From: Sphingomonas sp.
GTDB lineage: Bacteria > Pseudomonadota > Alphaproteobacteria > Sphingomonadales > Sphingomonadaceae
Direction: 5' to 3'
NCBI RefSeq assembly: GCF_026460985.1
Contig: NZ_JAPKNM010000094.1
Coordinates: forward strand, 1 to 64,000
DNA: 64,000 nucleotides
Below the pieces are notes generated by a model. The model searched no databases, was not told the DNA's origin, and was given only the letters and a program-made list of their open reading frames with translations. A program made the translations under genes and the position numbers. Of this stretch, positions 27,553 through 36,975 are shown piece by piece. The first letter of the stretch is position 1, and every line of letters starts with the position of its first letter.

Positions 27553-30102
27553 ATGATGACGAACGCCAGTCAGCCCCGATCGCGAACGATGATCGCGGCA
27601 GTATTTTTTCTGCTGATTTGTTCGGCAGGGTCGGGTCTCTGGCTCGCATGGCAGAAGCAGGACGCGGAGCGGTGGGTCCGCCACACGTTCGAGGTCTCGG
27701 AGAGCCTTTCCCAGGTCCGCATCCTCAATCTCCGCGCCGAGGTCTATCGCCGTACCTATCTCCTCACGGGCAATCCCGAGGACCGCGCGGCGGTCGCCAC
27801 CCTGCGGCGCGGGGTCGCGAAGGCGCTGGACGACCTGCGGCGCATGAACGCCGGCAATCCGGACCAGGGGGTCCGTATCGCCAGGCTGGCCGCATTGATG
27901 CAAGAGGGGCTCTTCGCGTCCGAACGCTCGATGTGGCTACGCGGCAACGGGCGCACGTCGGAAGCGGTCGCGATGCTCCGCAACGCCTCGGCGCGCCAGA
28001 CCACGGCCCGGCTGTTGCGCGCGATCGCCGAGATCAACGCGGAGGAGCAACGCCTCCTCGCCGCCCGGCTGGAACATGCCAACGCGTTCGAAGGTCCCGT
28101 CCAGGTCGCCTTTGGCGGCAGCGCGTTTCTCGTCCTGCTGCTCGCCCTGCTCGTGATCCGGGACCGGCGCGCGCGGATGCTGTCGCTGCGCGCGGCCAAC
28201 AGCCAGCTCGAACAGGACATCGCCCGGCGCGAGGTCGCCGAGGCGCAGCTCGCCTTGCTTGCCGAGAACGCCACGGATGCGGTGTTCCGCATCGATCTCG
28301 CCGGGATCATCACCTATGCCTCGCCCTCGACCGAGCAGGTGATCGGGGTCCGGCCCGACATCGTCGTCGGCAACCACATGGCGCGGCTGGTCCATGAGGC
28401 CGACAGGCAGACGGTGTTCGACTTCTACGACCAGCTCGTCACCGGCCAGATCGAGCGCGGCATCGTCACTAACCGGATCGAGAAGCGCGGCCAGCCCGGC
28501 GTCGAAGTGTGGATCGAGGCGAGTTGCGGCCTCGTCCGTGACAACGCGACCGGCGAGCCCGTCGAAGTCATCGCCTCGCTGCGCGACGTCACCGAGCGCA
28601 AGCATCTCGAGCTCGAGCTCGGAAAGGCCCGCGCGCGCGCCGAGGCCGCCGCGAGCGCCAAGTCGAGCTTCCTCGCGAACATGAGCCACGAGATCCGCAC
28701 GCCGATGAACGGCGTGCTCGGCTTCGCCGATCTGCTGCTCCACAGCGATCTCACCGAGGAGCAGCGACGCCAGGCGCAGCTGATCGTCGATTCGGGCAAG
28801 GCGATGATGCGCCTCCTCAACGACATTCTCGACATCTCGAAGATCGAGGCCGGGCAGATGCAGATCGCGCCCGAGCGCGTCGACCTCCGACACGCATTGC
28901 GCAACTGCATCAAGCTGATCGAGCCCGCCGCCGCGCAGAAGGGGCTGCAGGTCCGCTTCGACGTCGAGCCCGAATTGCCCCAGTTCGTCCTGATCGACGG
29001 CCTGCGGCTGCGCCAGGTCGTGCTCAACCTGCTCGGCAACGCGGTCAAGTTCACCGAGCGGGGCGGCATCTCGATCGATGCGCGGCGCGGCTGGCACAAT
29101 GGCCGGGCGAACATCGAGATCATGGTGGCCGACACGGGCATCGGCATCGCCACGGACCGCCAGGCCGCGATCTTCGAGCAGTTCGTCCAGGCCGAGGAGT
29201 CCACCGCGCGCCGCTTCGGCGGCACCGGGCTGGGGCTGGCGATCAGCAGCCAGCTCGCCCAGCTGATGGGCGGGACGCTCGTTCTGGAGAGCGAGGAGGG
29301 CAAGGGCACGCGCTTTACCCTGCGCGTCCCGCTCGAGCTCTCCGACGGGGACGCGAAGCGCGCTGCGGCGGTCGACAGGAAGGAAGACGAGCCCGAGCGC
29401 CGGCTGCGGATCCTCCTCGCCGAGGATCACGACGTCAATCAGGAGCTGATGAACGCGATGCTCACGCGGCTCGGTCATCAATCGGTGACCGTGGCCGACG
29501 GCGCCCAGGCGCTCCACGCCGCGATCGCGGCCTCCCGCTCGGATCGGCCCTTCGATCTCGTCCTGATGGACATGCAGATGCCGGTGATGGACGGGCTCGA
29601 AGCGACACGCGCGATCCGGAGCGCGGGCCTGGCGGCGGAGGCGCTGCCGATCCTCGCACTCACCGCCAATGCCTATGCCGACGATATCGCGGCATGCCTC
29701 GCCGCGGGGATGCAGGCGCACGTCTCCAAGCCGGTCCAGCTCGCCGATCTCGGCACGGCGATCCGCCGCTGGACCCGCGCCGGTGCCGCGGCGCCCGAAG
29801 CCCCCGCGCCGCCGGCCCCTACGCTTGCGATCTCGCCCGGTCTGCACGCGCGCTACGCGGCCCGCAAGGCCGAGCTCCTCGCCTGCGCCGAGGGGATCGT
29901 CGCGACGGGCAGCTTCGACGATGCCGCGATCGAAGAGCTTCGCGGCCTGCTCCACAAACTCGCCGGCACCGCCGGGATGTTCGAGGAGGCGCAGCTGGGA
30001 GACAGGGCCGCGGAGCTCGAGGACGCGCTCGAACGTGGTCCGGCGGAGGAGCGCGCGGCGCGCGTGGGCGAAGTGATCGAGGCGCTCACCCAGGCCGCGT
30101 AA
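27553..30102 (+). CDS. Hybrid sensor histidine kinase (CHASE3-PAS-HisKA-HATPase-REC-Hpt-like)
   Basis: TM-flanked CHASE3-like helix, PAS (LAENATDAVFRIDLAGIITYASPS), H-box NMSHEIRTPMNGVLG, N/G boxes, REC LVLMDMQMPVMDG, Hpt-like LHKLAGTAGMF. Confidence 0.93.
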   Translation: MMTNASQPRSRTMIAAVFFLLICSAGSGLWLAWQKQDAERWVRHTFEVSESLSQVRILNLRAEVYRRTYLLTGNPEDRAAVATLRRGVAKALDDLRRMNAGNPDQGVRIARLAALMQEGLFASERSMWLRGNGRTSEAVAMLRNASARQTTARLLRAIAEINAEEQRLLAARLEHANAFEGPVQVAFGGSAFLVLLLALLVIRDRRARMLSLRAANSQLEQDIARREVAEAQLALLAENATDAVFRIDLAGIITYASPSTEQVIGVRPDIVVGNHMARLVHEADRQTVFDFYDQLVTGQIERGIVTNRIEKRGQPGVEVWIEASCGLVRDNATGEPVEVIASLRDVTERKHLELELGKARARAEAAASAKSSFLANMSHEIRTPMNGVLGFADLLLHSDLTEEQRRQAQLIVDSGKAMMRLLNDILDISKIEAGQMQIAPERVDLRHALRNCIKLIEPAAAQKGLQVRFDVEPELPQFVLIDGLRLRQVVLNLLGNAVKFTERGGISIDARRGWHNGRANIEIMVADTGIGIATDRQAAIFEQFVQAEESTARRFGGTGLGLAISSQLAQLMGGTLVLESEEGKGTRFTLRVPLELSDGDAKRAAAVDRKEDEPERRLRILLAEDHDVNQELMNAMLTRLGHQSVTVADGAQALHAAIAASRSDRPFDLVLMDMQMPVMDGLEATRAIRSAGLAAEALPILALTANAYADDIAACLAAGMQAHVSKPVQLADLGTAIRRWTRAGAAAPEAPAPPAPTLAISPGLHARYAARKAELLACAEGIVATGSFDDAAIEELRGLLHKLAGTAGMFEEAQLGDRAAELEDALERGPAEERAARVGEVIEALTQAA

Positions 30103-30120
30103 GGGCGGCACCCCCCAAAG

Positions 30121-30139
30121 CGGCAATAAACTATTGCCG
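30121..30139. promoter_or_regulatory. Perfect dyad upstream of LacI-family gene
   Basis: CGGCAATA-AAC-TATTGCCG. Confidence 0.4.
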
Positions 30140-30153
30140 TTGCACCGAACGCT

Positions 30154-31269
30154 GTGCCACCCCACGCCGCCGATGAGCGAGATTTTGATTTGAGCACGGC
30201 GGACGGGACCAAGGGGCTCGACCATGGCCGGACGCCTCGCCCCACGATCGACGACGTCGCGGCGCTGGCCGGGGTAGGGCGGGCGTCGGTCTCGCGCGCG
30301 CTGAACGACCAGGCCAATGTCAGCGCCAAGATGCGCGAGCGGGTGATGCGCGCGGTGGAGGCGCTCGACTATCGTGTGAACCCGCAGGCCCGCAGCCTCG
30401 CCAGCCGCACCAGCAACGCGCTGACGCTGATCAATTGCACTGCGCTCGATGCCGAGCCCAATTCCTATTATTTCGCCGCGCTGGAGCTTGGTGCGCTGCG
30501 TGCCGCGGCGATCGCCGGATTCGAGCTGTCGACGCTCAACATCGACGTCAGCGACCCGCGTCGCAGCGAGAAGGTGATCGAGCTCTTCGAGGCCGGGCGG
30601 AGCGCCGGCGTGATCCTCGCCCCGCCGCTGTCGGACGATGCCGCGCTCGCGGCGGCATTGGTCGAGCGCAACTGCCCTGTCGTGTGCGTCTCGCCCAGCG
30701 ACGAGGTCAGCGCGCTCCTGCCCGGCGCCGGGTTCGACGAGCGGACGGCGGGCGAGGAGGTGGCGAGGCTCGTCCTGGCGCACGGGCATCGCAGGTTCGG
30801 ATATCTGCTCGGCATCGAGGGCCATTTCTCCGCCGAGAAGCGCTTCGCGGGCTTCCTCCATGCGCTCGGCCAGGCGGGGCTGGGTGTCGATTCGGTGACG
30901 GCGCTGCGTGGCGATTTCAGCTTCCGCTCCGGCGTGGAGCTGGGACAAGCGCTGCTGGAGGGCGGCGAGCGTCCCACCGCGATCGTCTGCGCCAATGACG
31001 ACATGGCGGTCGGCGCGCTGTTCGCAGCGCATCGCAAGCACCTCGTCGTGCCCGACGACATCTCGATCGTCGGCTTCGACGATGCGCCGATATCGGGTCA
31101 TATCTGGCCTCCGCTCACCACGGTGCACCAGCCGATCCGCCGCATCGCCGCCTCCGCCGTCCAGCAGCTCGTCGAGATCCTGCGGCGGGGGCAGCCGGCG
31201 CGGCCGCGGTTCGAGATGATCGACCATCACCTCGTGGAACGGGAATCGCTGGCGGCCGCGCGCGGCTGA
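30154..31269 (+). CDS. LacI family transcriptional regulator
   Basis: HTH PTIDDVAALAGVGRASVSRALNDQANVSAKMRERVMRAVEALDYRVNPQARSLASR, periplasmic-binding-like core; exact start uncertain. Confidence 0.93.
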   Translation: MPPHAADERDFDLSTADGTKGLDHGRTPRPTIDDVAALAGVGRASVSRALNDQANVSAKMRERVMRAVEALDYRVNPQARSLASRTSNALTLINCTALDAEPNSYYFAALELGALRAAAIAGFELSTLNIDVSDPRRSEKVIELFEAGRSAGVILAPPLSDDAALAAALVERNCPVVCVSPSDEVSALLPGAGFDERTAGEEVARLVLAHGHRRFGYLLGIEGHFSAEKRFAGFLHALGQAGLGVDSVTALRGDFSFRSGVELGQALLEGGERPTAIVCANDDMAVGALFAAHRKHLVVPDDISIVGFDDAPISGHIWPPLTTVHQPIRRIAASAVQQLVEILRRGQPARPRFEMIDHHLVERESLAAARG

Positions 31270-31373
31270 TCGCACACACCGGGCGGTGTCGCCCGAATGT
31301 CTCAGTCCGCGAGGAACCTCATCGGCATTCGCACTTTGTCGTTGACACCGTTGACGGATGCCCCGTAGCAAAT

Positions 31374-31387
31374 TGGAAGCGCTTCCA
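31374..31387. promoter_or_regulatory. LacI-family operator-like palindrome
   Basis: TGGAAGCGCTTCCA, perfect 14-bp palindrome with central CG upstream of TBDR. Confidence 0.75.
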
Positions 31388-31467
31388 GTTCGGATCATCG
31401 GGGCGCCCATAAGGACCGCAAAGGTCGGGAAACAGGCCCGGACAGAGGCCAAAAGGGGAGAGGTATC

Positions 31468-34335
31468 ATGGGCCTGAAGGGTCGCGCTGGTCGCCAAGAT
31501 CGTATCCGCATGCAATTCGCTCTGACGGCTTCGGCGCTAGCGCTGGCCGCGGCGCTTCCGGCCGTCGCCCGGGCGCAGGAGGCCGCGACGCAGGACGACC
31601 AGGCCGCCGCGCAGGCGGAGGGCGAGGAAGTCGTCGTCACCGGGATCCGCGCCGGCCTGCAGAACTCGATCAACACCAAGAAGAACGAGACCTCGATCGT
31701 CGAGGCGATCTCGGCCGAGGATATCGGCAAGCTTCCCGACGTCTCGATCGCGGAGTCGATCGCGCGCCTGCCCGGCCTCGCGGCGCAGCGCGTCAACGGC
31801 CGCGCACAGGTCATCTCGATCCGCGGCCTCGCGCCCGATTTCACCACCACCTTGCTCAACGGCCGCCCCCAGGCGAGCTCGGGCGACAATCGCGCGGTGG
31901 AGTTCGATCAATACCCCTCCGAGCTGCTGTCGAGCGTGGTCATCTACAAGACGCCCGACGCGGCGATCTCGGGCATGGGCCTGTCGGGCACCGCCGACCT
32001 GCGCACCGTGCGGCCGCTGGCGTTCGGCAAGCGCGCGATCGCGCTCAACATCCGCGGCGAGAAGACGGAAGGGTCGAGGCTCAACGACGACGTCCGCAAC
32101 TGGGGCGGCCGCGCCAGCATCAGCTATATCGACCAGTTCGCGAACGGCACCCTGGGCATCGCGATCGGCTATGCGCATCTCGACAGCCCGTCGCAGAACA
32201 AGCACTTCAAGGCCTATGGTTATGAATCGTTCGGCGGCGTCAGTCCGACGACGGTGCAGCCGGCCTCGGCCGCCGATGCGTTGCTGCTGAACGGCCAGGA
32301 GGTCTTCGCGACCTCGCGCCTCAACCGGCGCGACGCGGTGATCGGCATCGTCGAATGGCAGCCCAGCCCGATGGTCCATTCGACCCTCGACCTCTATTAT
32401 TCGAAGTTCCACCAGGAAGAGACGACGCGCGGCGCGCAGTGGTTCTCGAACGGCTGGGCGGACAATGCGACCTTCACCGACGTCACCACCGAGGATCGCG
32501 GCGGAACGCTGCTCGCCACGAGCGGCGTGCTGCACAATGGCGTGCCGATCATCCGCAACGACTTCAACAAGCGCGACGACGAGATCTTCTCGGTCGGATG
32601 GAACAACGAGTTCCAGATGGACGAGCGCACGCGCTTCATCGCCGACCTTTCCTATTCGAAGAACAAACGCAACGAGCAGATCCTCGAGACCTATGCCGGC
32701 TATGGCCGGGGTGTCGGGGGCGTCACGCCGGCCACGCCCAATGTCGGCCGGACGCTCGACACGATCAGCTTCGAAACGCCCGACGACGGCTATCCGACCT
32801 ATGGCGAGGGGCTGAACTATGCCGATGCCGCGCAGGTCTCGCTCGGCGACCGCGCGCCCTGGGGCGGCTGGGGGCATGACGGCGCGATCCGCTTCCCCGA
32901 TGTCGAGGAGAGCATCTGGGCGATCGACCTCAAGCTCGACCACAGCTTCGATGGTTTCCTGAGCAAGCTCACCGGCGGCATCAACTTCACGCATCGCGAG
33001 AAGAGCAAGCGCGTCGACGATTTCGATCTGTTCCTGAAGAACGGCCGCCAGCAGGTATTGGTCGACCAGGCCGACCTCGTCGAGCCGACCTCGCTCGGCT
33101 ATACCGGCTTCGGCAACGTGCTGAGCGTGGACCTCGAGAGCGCGCTCGACAAATATTGGGACCGCGCGCCGATCCTCGACGCCAATTATTTCGACAAGAA
33201 CTGGGACATCGAGGAAGAGCTGCTCACCGGCTTCATCCGCGCCGACTTCAACGCGGGGCCGGTGCGCGGCAATCTGGGCGTGCAGGTGGTCGAGCAGCGC
33301 CAGCGCTCGACCGGCGTGGTGATCAACGGGCTCGAGCCCGGCCAGCCGATCGTGCCGGTGCTGCGCACGGCCGGCGAGGACTATACCGACGTGCTGCCCA
33401 GCCTCAATGTGATCTGGGAGCTGGGCGGAGGCCATCGCCTGCGCTTCGCCGCGTCGAAGACCATGGCGCGGCCGCGCATGGACGAGATGCGCGCCAATGT
33501 GACCCCCGGCTTCAACGCGCTGGTGTGCAGTGGGCAGCCCTGCGTGGCGGGGCAGGTGGTCAACCCCTGGTCGGCTTCGGGCGGCAATCCCAATCTCAAG
33601 CCGTGGCGCGCCGACGCGCTGGACGTCGCCTATGAATGGTACGTCAATCCGACCACCTATTTCTCGATCGCCGGCTTCTACAAGAAGCTGCACAGCTACA
33701 TCTATCAGCGCACCGACATGTTCGACTTCTCGGGCATTCCGCTGCCGAGCACGGCATCGTCGATCCCCGCGGGCGTGGTGATCAGTCCGATCGGGCAGAT
33801 CACGTTGCCGGCGAACGGCACCGGCGGGACGATCAAGGGTCTCGAGTTCAGTGGCGCCTTCGATTTCGGCACCGTGATCAGCCCGCTCAGGGGCCTGGGC
33901 GTGATCGGCAGCCTGTCGCTCACCGAATCCGATCTCAACCCGGCCGACAACGGCCAGGAAGTCCGCATCCCGGGCCTTTCGGGCACGATCTACAACATCA
34001 CCGGCTATTACGAGAATGGCGGCTTCCAGGCGCGCGCCAGCTATCGCTACCGCTCGGCGTTCAAGGGCGAGGTGGTGCAGTTGTTCGCGACGCGCGGCTA
34101 CACCGAGATCCTCGCCGACCGGCAGGTCGACGCGCAGATCGGCTACACCTTCCAGAGCGGGCCGATGGAGGGCTTCGGCGTGCTCTTCCAGGTCAACAAC
34201 CTGACCGACTCGCCCTATCGCACCCGGCTCGGGCTCGACAGCGGCGGCACGCACACCGCCGACGGCGAGACGCTGCTCGAGACCTATGAGAAATATGGCC
34301 GCCAGTTCCTGCTGGGGTTCAACTACCGCTTCTAG
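31468..34335 (+). CDS. TonB-dependent receptor (carbohydrate-type)
   Basis: Plug EDIGKLPDVSIAESIARLPGLAAQRVNGRAQVISIRGLAPDFTTTLLNGRPQAS, C-terminal GRQFLLGFNYRF. Confidence 0.95.
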   Translation: MGLKGRAGRQDRIRMQFALTASALALAAALPAVARAQEAATQDDQAAAQAEGEEVVVTGIRAGLQNSINTKKNETSIVEAISAEDIGKLPDVSIAESIARLPGLAAQRVNGRAQVISIRGLAPDFTTTLLNGRPQASSGDNRAVEFDQYPSELLSSVVIYKTPDAAISGMGLSGTADLRTVRPLAFGKRAIALNIRGEKTEGSRLNDDVRNWGGRASISYIDQFANGTLGIAIGYAHLDSPSQNKHFKAYGYESFGGVSPTTVQPASAADALLLNGQEVFATSRLNRRDAVIGIVEWQPSPMVHSTLDLYYSKFHQEETTRGAQWFSNGWADNATFTDVTTEDRGGTLLATSGVLHNGVPIIRNDFNKRDDEIFSVGWNNEFQMDERTRFIADLSYSKNKRNEQILETYAGYGRGVGGVTPATPNVGRTLDTISFETPDDGYPTYGEGLNYADAAQVSLGDRAPWGGWGHDGAIRFPDVEESIWAIDLKLDHSFDGFLSKLTGGINFTHREKSKRVDDFDLFLKNGRQQVLVDQADLVEPTSLGYTGFGNVLSVDLESALDKYWDRAPILDANYFDKNWDIEEELLTGFIRADFNAGPVRGNLGVQVVEQRQRSTGVVINGLEPGQPIVPVLRTAGEDYTDVLPSLNVIWELGGGHRLRFAASKTMARPRMDEMRANVTPGFNALVCSGQPCVAGQVVNPWSASGGNPNLKPWRADALDVAYEWYVNPTTYFSIAGFYKKLHSYIYQRTDMFDFSGIPLPSTASSIPAGVVISPIGQITLPANGTGGTIKGLEFSGAFDFGTVISPLRGLGVIGSLSLTESDLNPADNGQEVRIPGLSGTIYNITGYYENGGFQARASYRYRSAFKGEVVQLFATRGYTEILADRQVDAQIGYTFQSGPMEGFGVLFQVNNLTDSPYRTRLGLDSGGTHTADGETLLETYEKYGRQFLLGFNYRF

Positions 34336-34358
34336 CCCGGACCCCTCCGGGATCGTTG

Positions 34359-34395
34359 CGGGGAAGCATGGACTTCATGCTTCCCCGTCCTTTTC
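34359..34395 (+). terminator. Terminator-like hairpin after TBDR
   Basis: CGGGGAAGCATG / CATGCTTCCCCG followed by TCCTTTT. Confidence 0.8.
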
Positions 34396-34471
34396 GCGGG
34401 GCCAACTTGCCAAGCATGGCGGCGACCTGCGACACCGATGCGAGGCGCAAGGATAGGGCGCAGGGAGAGGC

Positions 34472-35968
34472 ATGCGGCAGTTGAAGCGGATATTGATCGT
34501 CGGCGGCGGATCGGCCGGATGGATGACCGCCGCCCTGCTCGCACACCTGTTCCAGGGGCTGTACGAGATCACCCTGGTCGAATCCGAGCAGATCGGCACG
34601 ATCGGCGTGGGCGAGGCGACGATCCCGGCGATCAAGAAGTACAACGAATTGCTCGGGCTCGACGAGAACGAGTTCATGTGCCGCACCCAGGGCAGCTTCA
34701 AGCTGGGGATCCAGTTCGTCGACTGGTGGCGCCGCGGCGAGAGCTACATCCACGGCTTCGGCGTGATCGGGCAGGATCTGGGCTGGCTGCGCTGCCACCA
34801 ATATTGGCTCAAGATGCGCGCGGCGGGCAAGGCGTCGGACTTCTCCGCCTATTCGATCAACACGGCGGCGGCGCTCGCCAACAAGTTCATGCGCGCGGAT
34901 CCCAAGCTCGCGGAATCGCCGATCGGCCATATCGCGCATGCCTTCCACTTCGATGCGGGCCTCTATGCCCAGTTCCTGCGCGGCCATGCCGAGGCGCGCG
35001 GGGTGCGGCGGCGCGAGGGAAAGGTCGCCGGAGTCGCGCTGCGTGCGGACGGCTTCGTCGAATCGGTGACGATGGAGGATGGCGAGGTGATCGCCGCCGA
35101 CCTGTTCGTCGATTGCTCGGGGTTCCGCGGGCTGGTCATCGAGGAGGCGCTGAAGACCGGCTACGAGGACTGGACCCACTGGCTGCCGTGCGACCGCGCG
35201 ATGGCAGTGCCCTGCGCGCGGACCGAGCCGTTCACGCCCTATACCCGCGCCACCGCGCGCGCTTCGGGCTGGCAATGGCGCATTCCGCTCCAGCACCGCA
35301 CCGGCAACGGGCATGTCTATGCGAGCCGCTTCATCGACGATGCCGAGGCCGAGGCGCAGCTGCTCGCGAACCTCGACGGCGCGCAGCTCGCCGAGCCCAA
35401 CCGGATCCGCTTCACCACCGGCAAGCGCCGCAAGACCTGGAACCGCAACTGCGTCGCGATCGGGCTGGCGGCGGGCTTCATGGAGCCGCTCGAATCGACC
35501 AGCCTCTATCTGATCCAGTCGGCGATCATCCGGATGGTGCGGCTGTTGCCCGATGCCGGCTTCGATCCGGCGACGATCGCCGAGTTCAATCGCCAGACCG
35601 ACTTCGAATATGAGCGCGTCCGCGATTTCATCATCCTCCACTACAAGGCGACCGAACGCGACGACACGCCCTTCTGGCGCCATTGCCGCGATATGGAGAT
35701 ACCCGGCACGCTCCGCCGCAAGATCGACCTGTTCGCCGCCAATGGCCGCGTGTTCCGCGAGGATGACGAGCTGTTCACCGAGGAGAGCTGGATCCAGGTC
35801 TTCCTAGGCCAGGGCGTGATCCCGCGGAACTATGATCCGCTCGTCGACATACGCAGCGACGTCCAGGTCGCGCAGTTCCTCGGCAACATCGAGAATGTGA
35901 TCGGCAAGTGCGTCGCGGTGATGCCCGGCCATGCCGATTATGTCGCGAAGACGTGCCCGGCCACTTAG
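34472..35968 (+). CDS. Tryptophan halogenase family flavin-dependent protein
   Basis: GGGSAGW, GVGEATIPAI, GSFKLGIQFVDW (catalytic-Lys region), SGWQWRIPLQHR (WxWxIP), EPLESTSLYLIQ. Confidence 0.94.
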   Translation: MRQLKRILIVGGGSAGWMTAALLAHLFQGLYEITLVESEQIGTIGVGEATIPAIKKYNELLGLDENEFMCRTQGSFKLGIQFVDWWRRGESYIHGFGVIGQDLGWLRCHQYWLKMRAAGKASDFSAYSINTAAALANKFMRADPKLAESPIGHIAHAFHFDAGLYAQFLRGHAEARGVRRREGKVAGVALRADGFVESVTMEDGEVIAADLFVDCSGFRGLVIEEALKTGYEDWTHWLPCDRAMAVPCARTEPFTPYTRATARASGWQWRIPLQHRTGNGHVYASRFIDDAEAEAQLLANLDGAQLAEPNRIRFTTGKRRKTWNRNCVAIGLAAGFMEPLESTSLYLIQSAIIRMVRLLPDAGFDPATIAEFNRQTDFEYERVRDFIILHYKATERDDTPFWRHCRDMEIPGTLRRKIDLFAANGRVFREDDELFTEESWIQVFLGQGVIPRNYDPLVDIRSDVQVAQFLGNIENVIGKCVAVMPGHADYVAKTCPAT

Positions 35969-36948
35969 CCTTTCAGCTTCGCCAGCAGCGCCTCGTGCAT
36001 CCGGGCGAGGTGCTGCGGCGAAGTGGCGCCCAATATGCCGCGGTCCTCGGCCGGCAGGTGTGCGCCGGGATCGCCGTCGGCGAGGAAGACGTAATGCGCG
36101 AACATCGCCTGCCATGCGCGGCGCTGGTCGGCGGGGAGGCCTCGCACCGTCATCAGCGCGTGCATCATCGCGTCCCAGGGCGAGCCGGGCAGGGCGGGAG
36201 CGGGGTCCCACCAATAATTCACCAGCAGGTTGAAGCGATCGAGCGCCTCGACATGGTGGTACCATTGATAGGGGATATAGAGCGCATCGCCGGGCTCGAG
36301 CTCGGCGGACTGCGCGGCCTCGAGCGCCGCGGCGAAACGCGGATAGCGGGTCAGGTCGGGCGCGGTAAGGTGGGCCATGCTGACCTGCACGCCCGCGGGC
36401 GTCGGATTGAACGGGCCCATATAGAGATTGCCGACCTGCTCGGGCGAGAACAGCGTGAAGCGGCGATGTCCCGCAGCGACGCAGGCGATGTTCTCCGAAG
36501 GATCGTGATGGATCGCGACCTTGGCCGCATTGCCGATCCACAGCCGCGCCGGCACCTCCGCTGGCAGCAGCGGCATCGGATGCGCCTCGGCAAAGCCGTG
36601 GAGATGCTCGCGCGCGCTGAGGCCCTGCAGCGCGAGTGCGTCGGGGCGATCCTTGCCGGCCTCGGCCGCGAGTCTGTCGAGAAAATCGGGGAGCGGTGCC
36701 TGCTCGGCCGCGAAGTTGCGGCTGCCGATCGTCGGGCCATAGTGCATGCGCCCCTCGATCTCCGGCTGTGCCCGCATGAATTGCACCGGCTTCGACGAGG
36801 CCATGGCCGCCAGATACGCCGCCGCATCGGTCGCGCGCACCACCGGCCAATCACGCACCAGCCCCTTGAGGACGGCGGGCTCGCCCGCGGCGCGGATCTG
36901 CTGGAAGCCGGCCGGCGTGACGTCGTGCCAGGCGCGAATGGGTTGCAT
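35965..36948 (-). CDS. Cupin-like/JmjC-type domain protein
   Basis: IHHDPSENIACVAAGHRRFTLFSPEQVGNLYMGPF and YIPYQWYHHVEAL give H-x-D...H metal-site spacing; cupin_8 style. Confidence 0.9.
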   Translation of the reverse strand: MQPIRAWHDVTPAGFQQIRAAGEPAVLKGLVRDWPVVRATDAAAYLAAMASSKPVQFMRAQPEIEGRMHYGPTIGSRNFAAEQAPLPDFLDRLAAEAGKDRPDALALQGLSAREHLHGFAEAHPMPLLPAEVPARLWIGNAAKVAIHHDPSENIACVAAGHRRFTLFSPEQVGNLYMGPFNPTPAGVQVSMAHLTAPDLTRYPRFAAALEAAQSAELEPGDALYIPYQWYHHVEALDRFNLLVNYWWDPAPALPGSPWDAMMHALMTVRGLPADQRRAWQAMFAHYVFLADGDPGAHLPAEDRGILGATSPQHLARMHEALLAKLKG

Positions 36949-36975
36949 GACGCGAGCCTATCAGGGGAGCGGAGA

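Noticed and set aside
27937-31515. 1192-aa minus-strand ORF
   Set aside because: Spans opposite of both the hybrid kinase and LacI genes; no family resemblance; shadow frame.
31537-34254. 905-aa minus-strand ORF
   Set aside because: Antisense to the TBDR.
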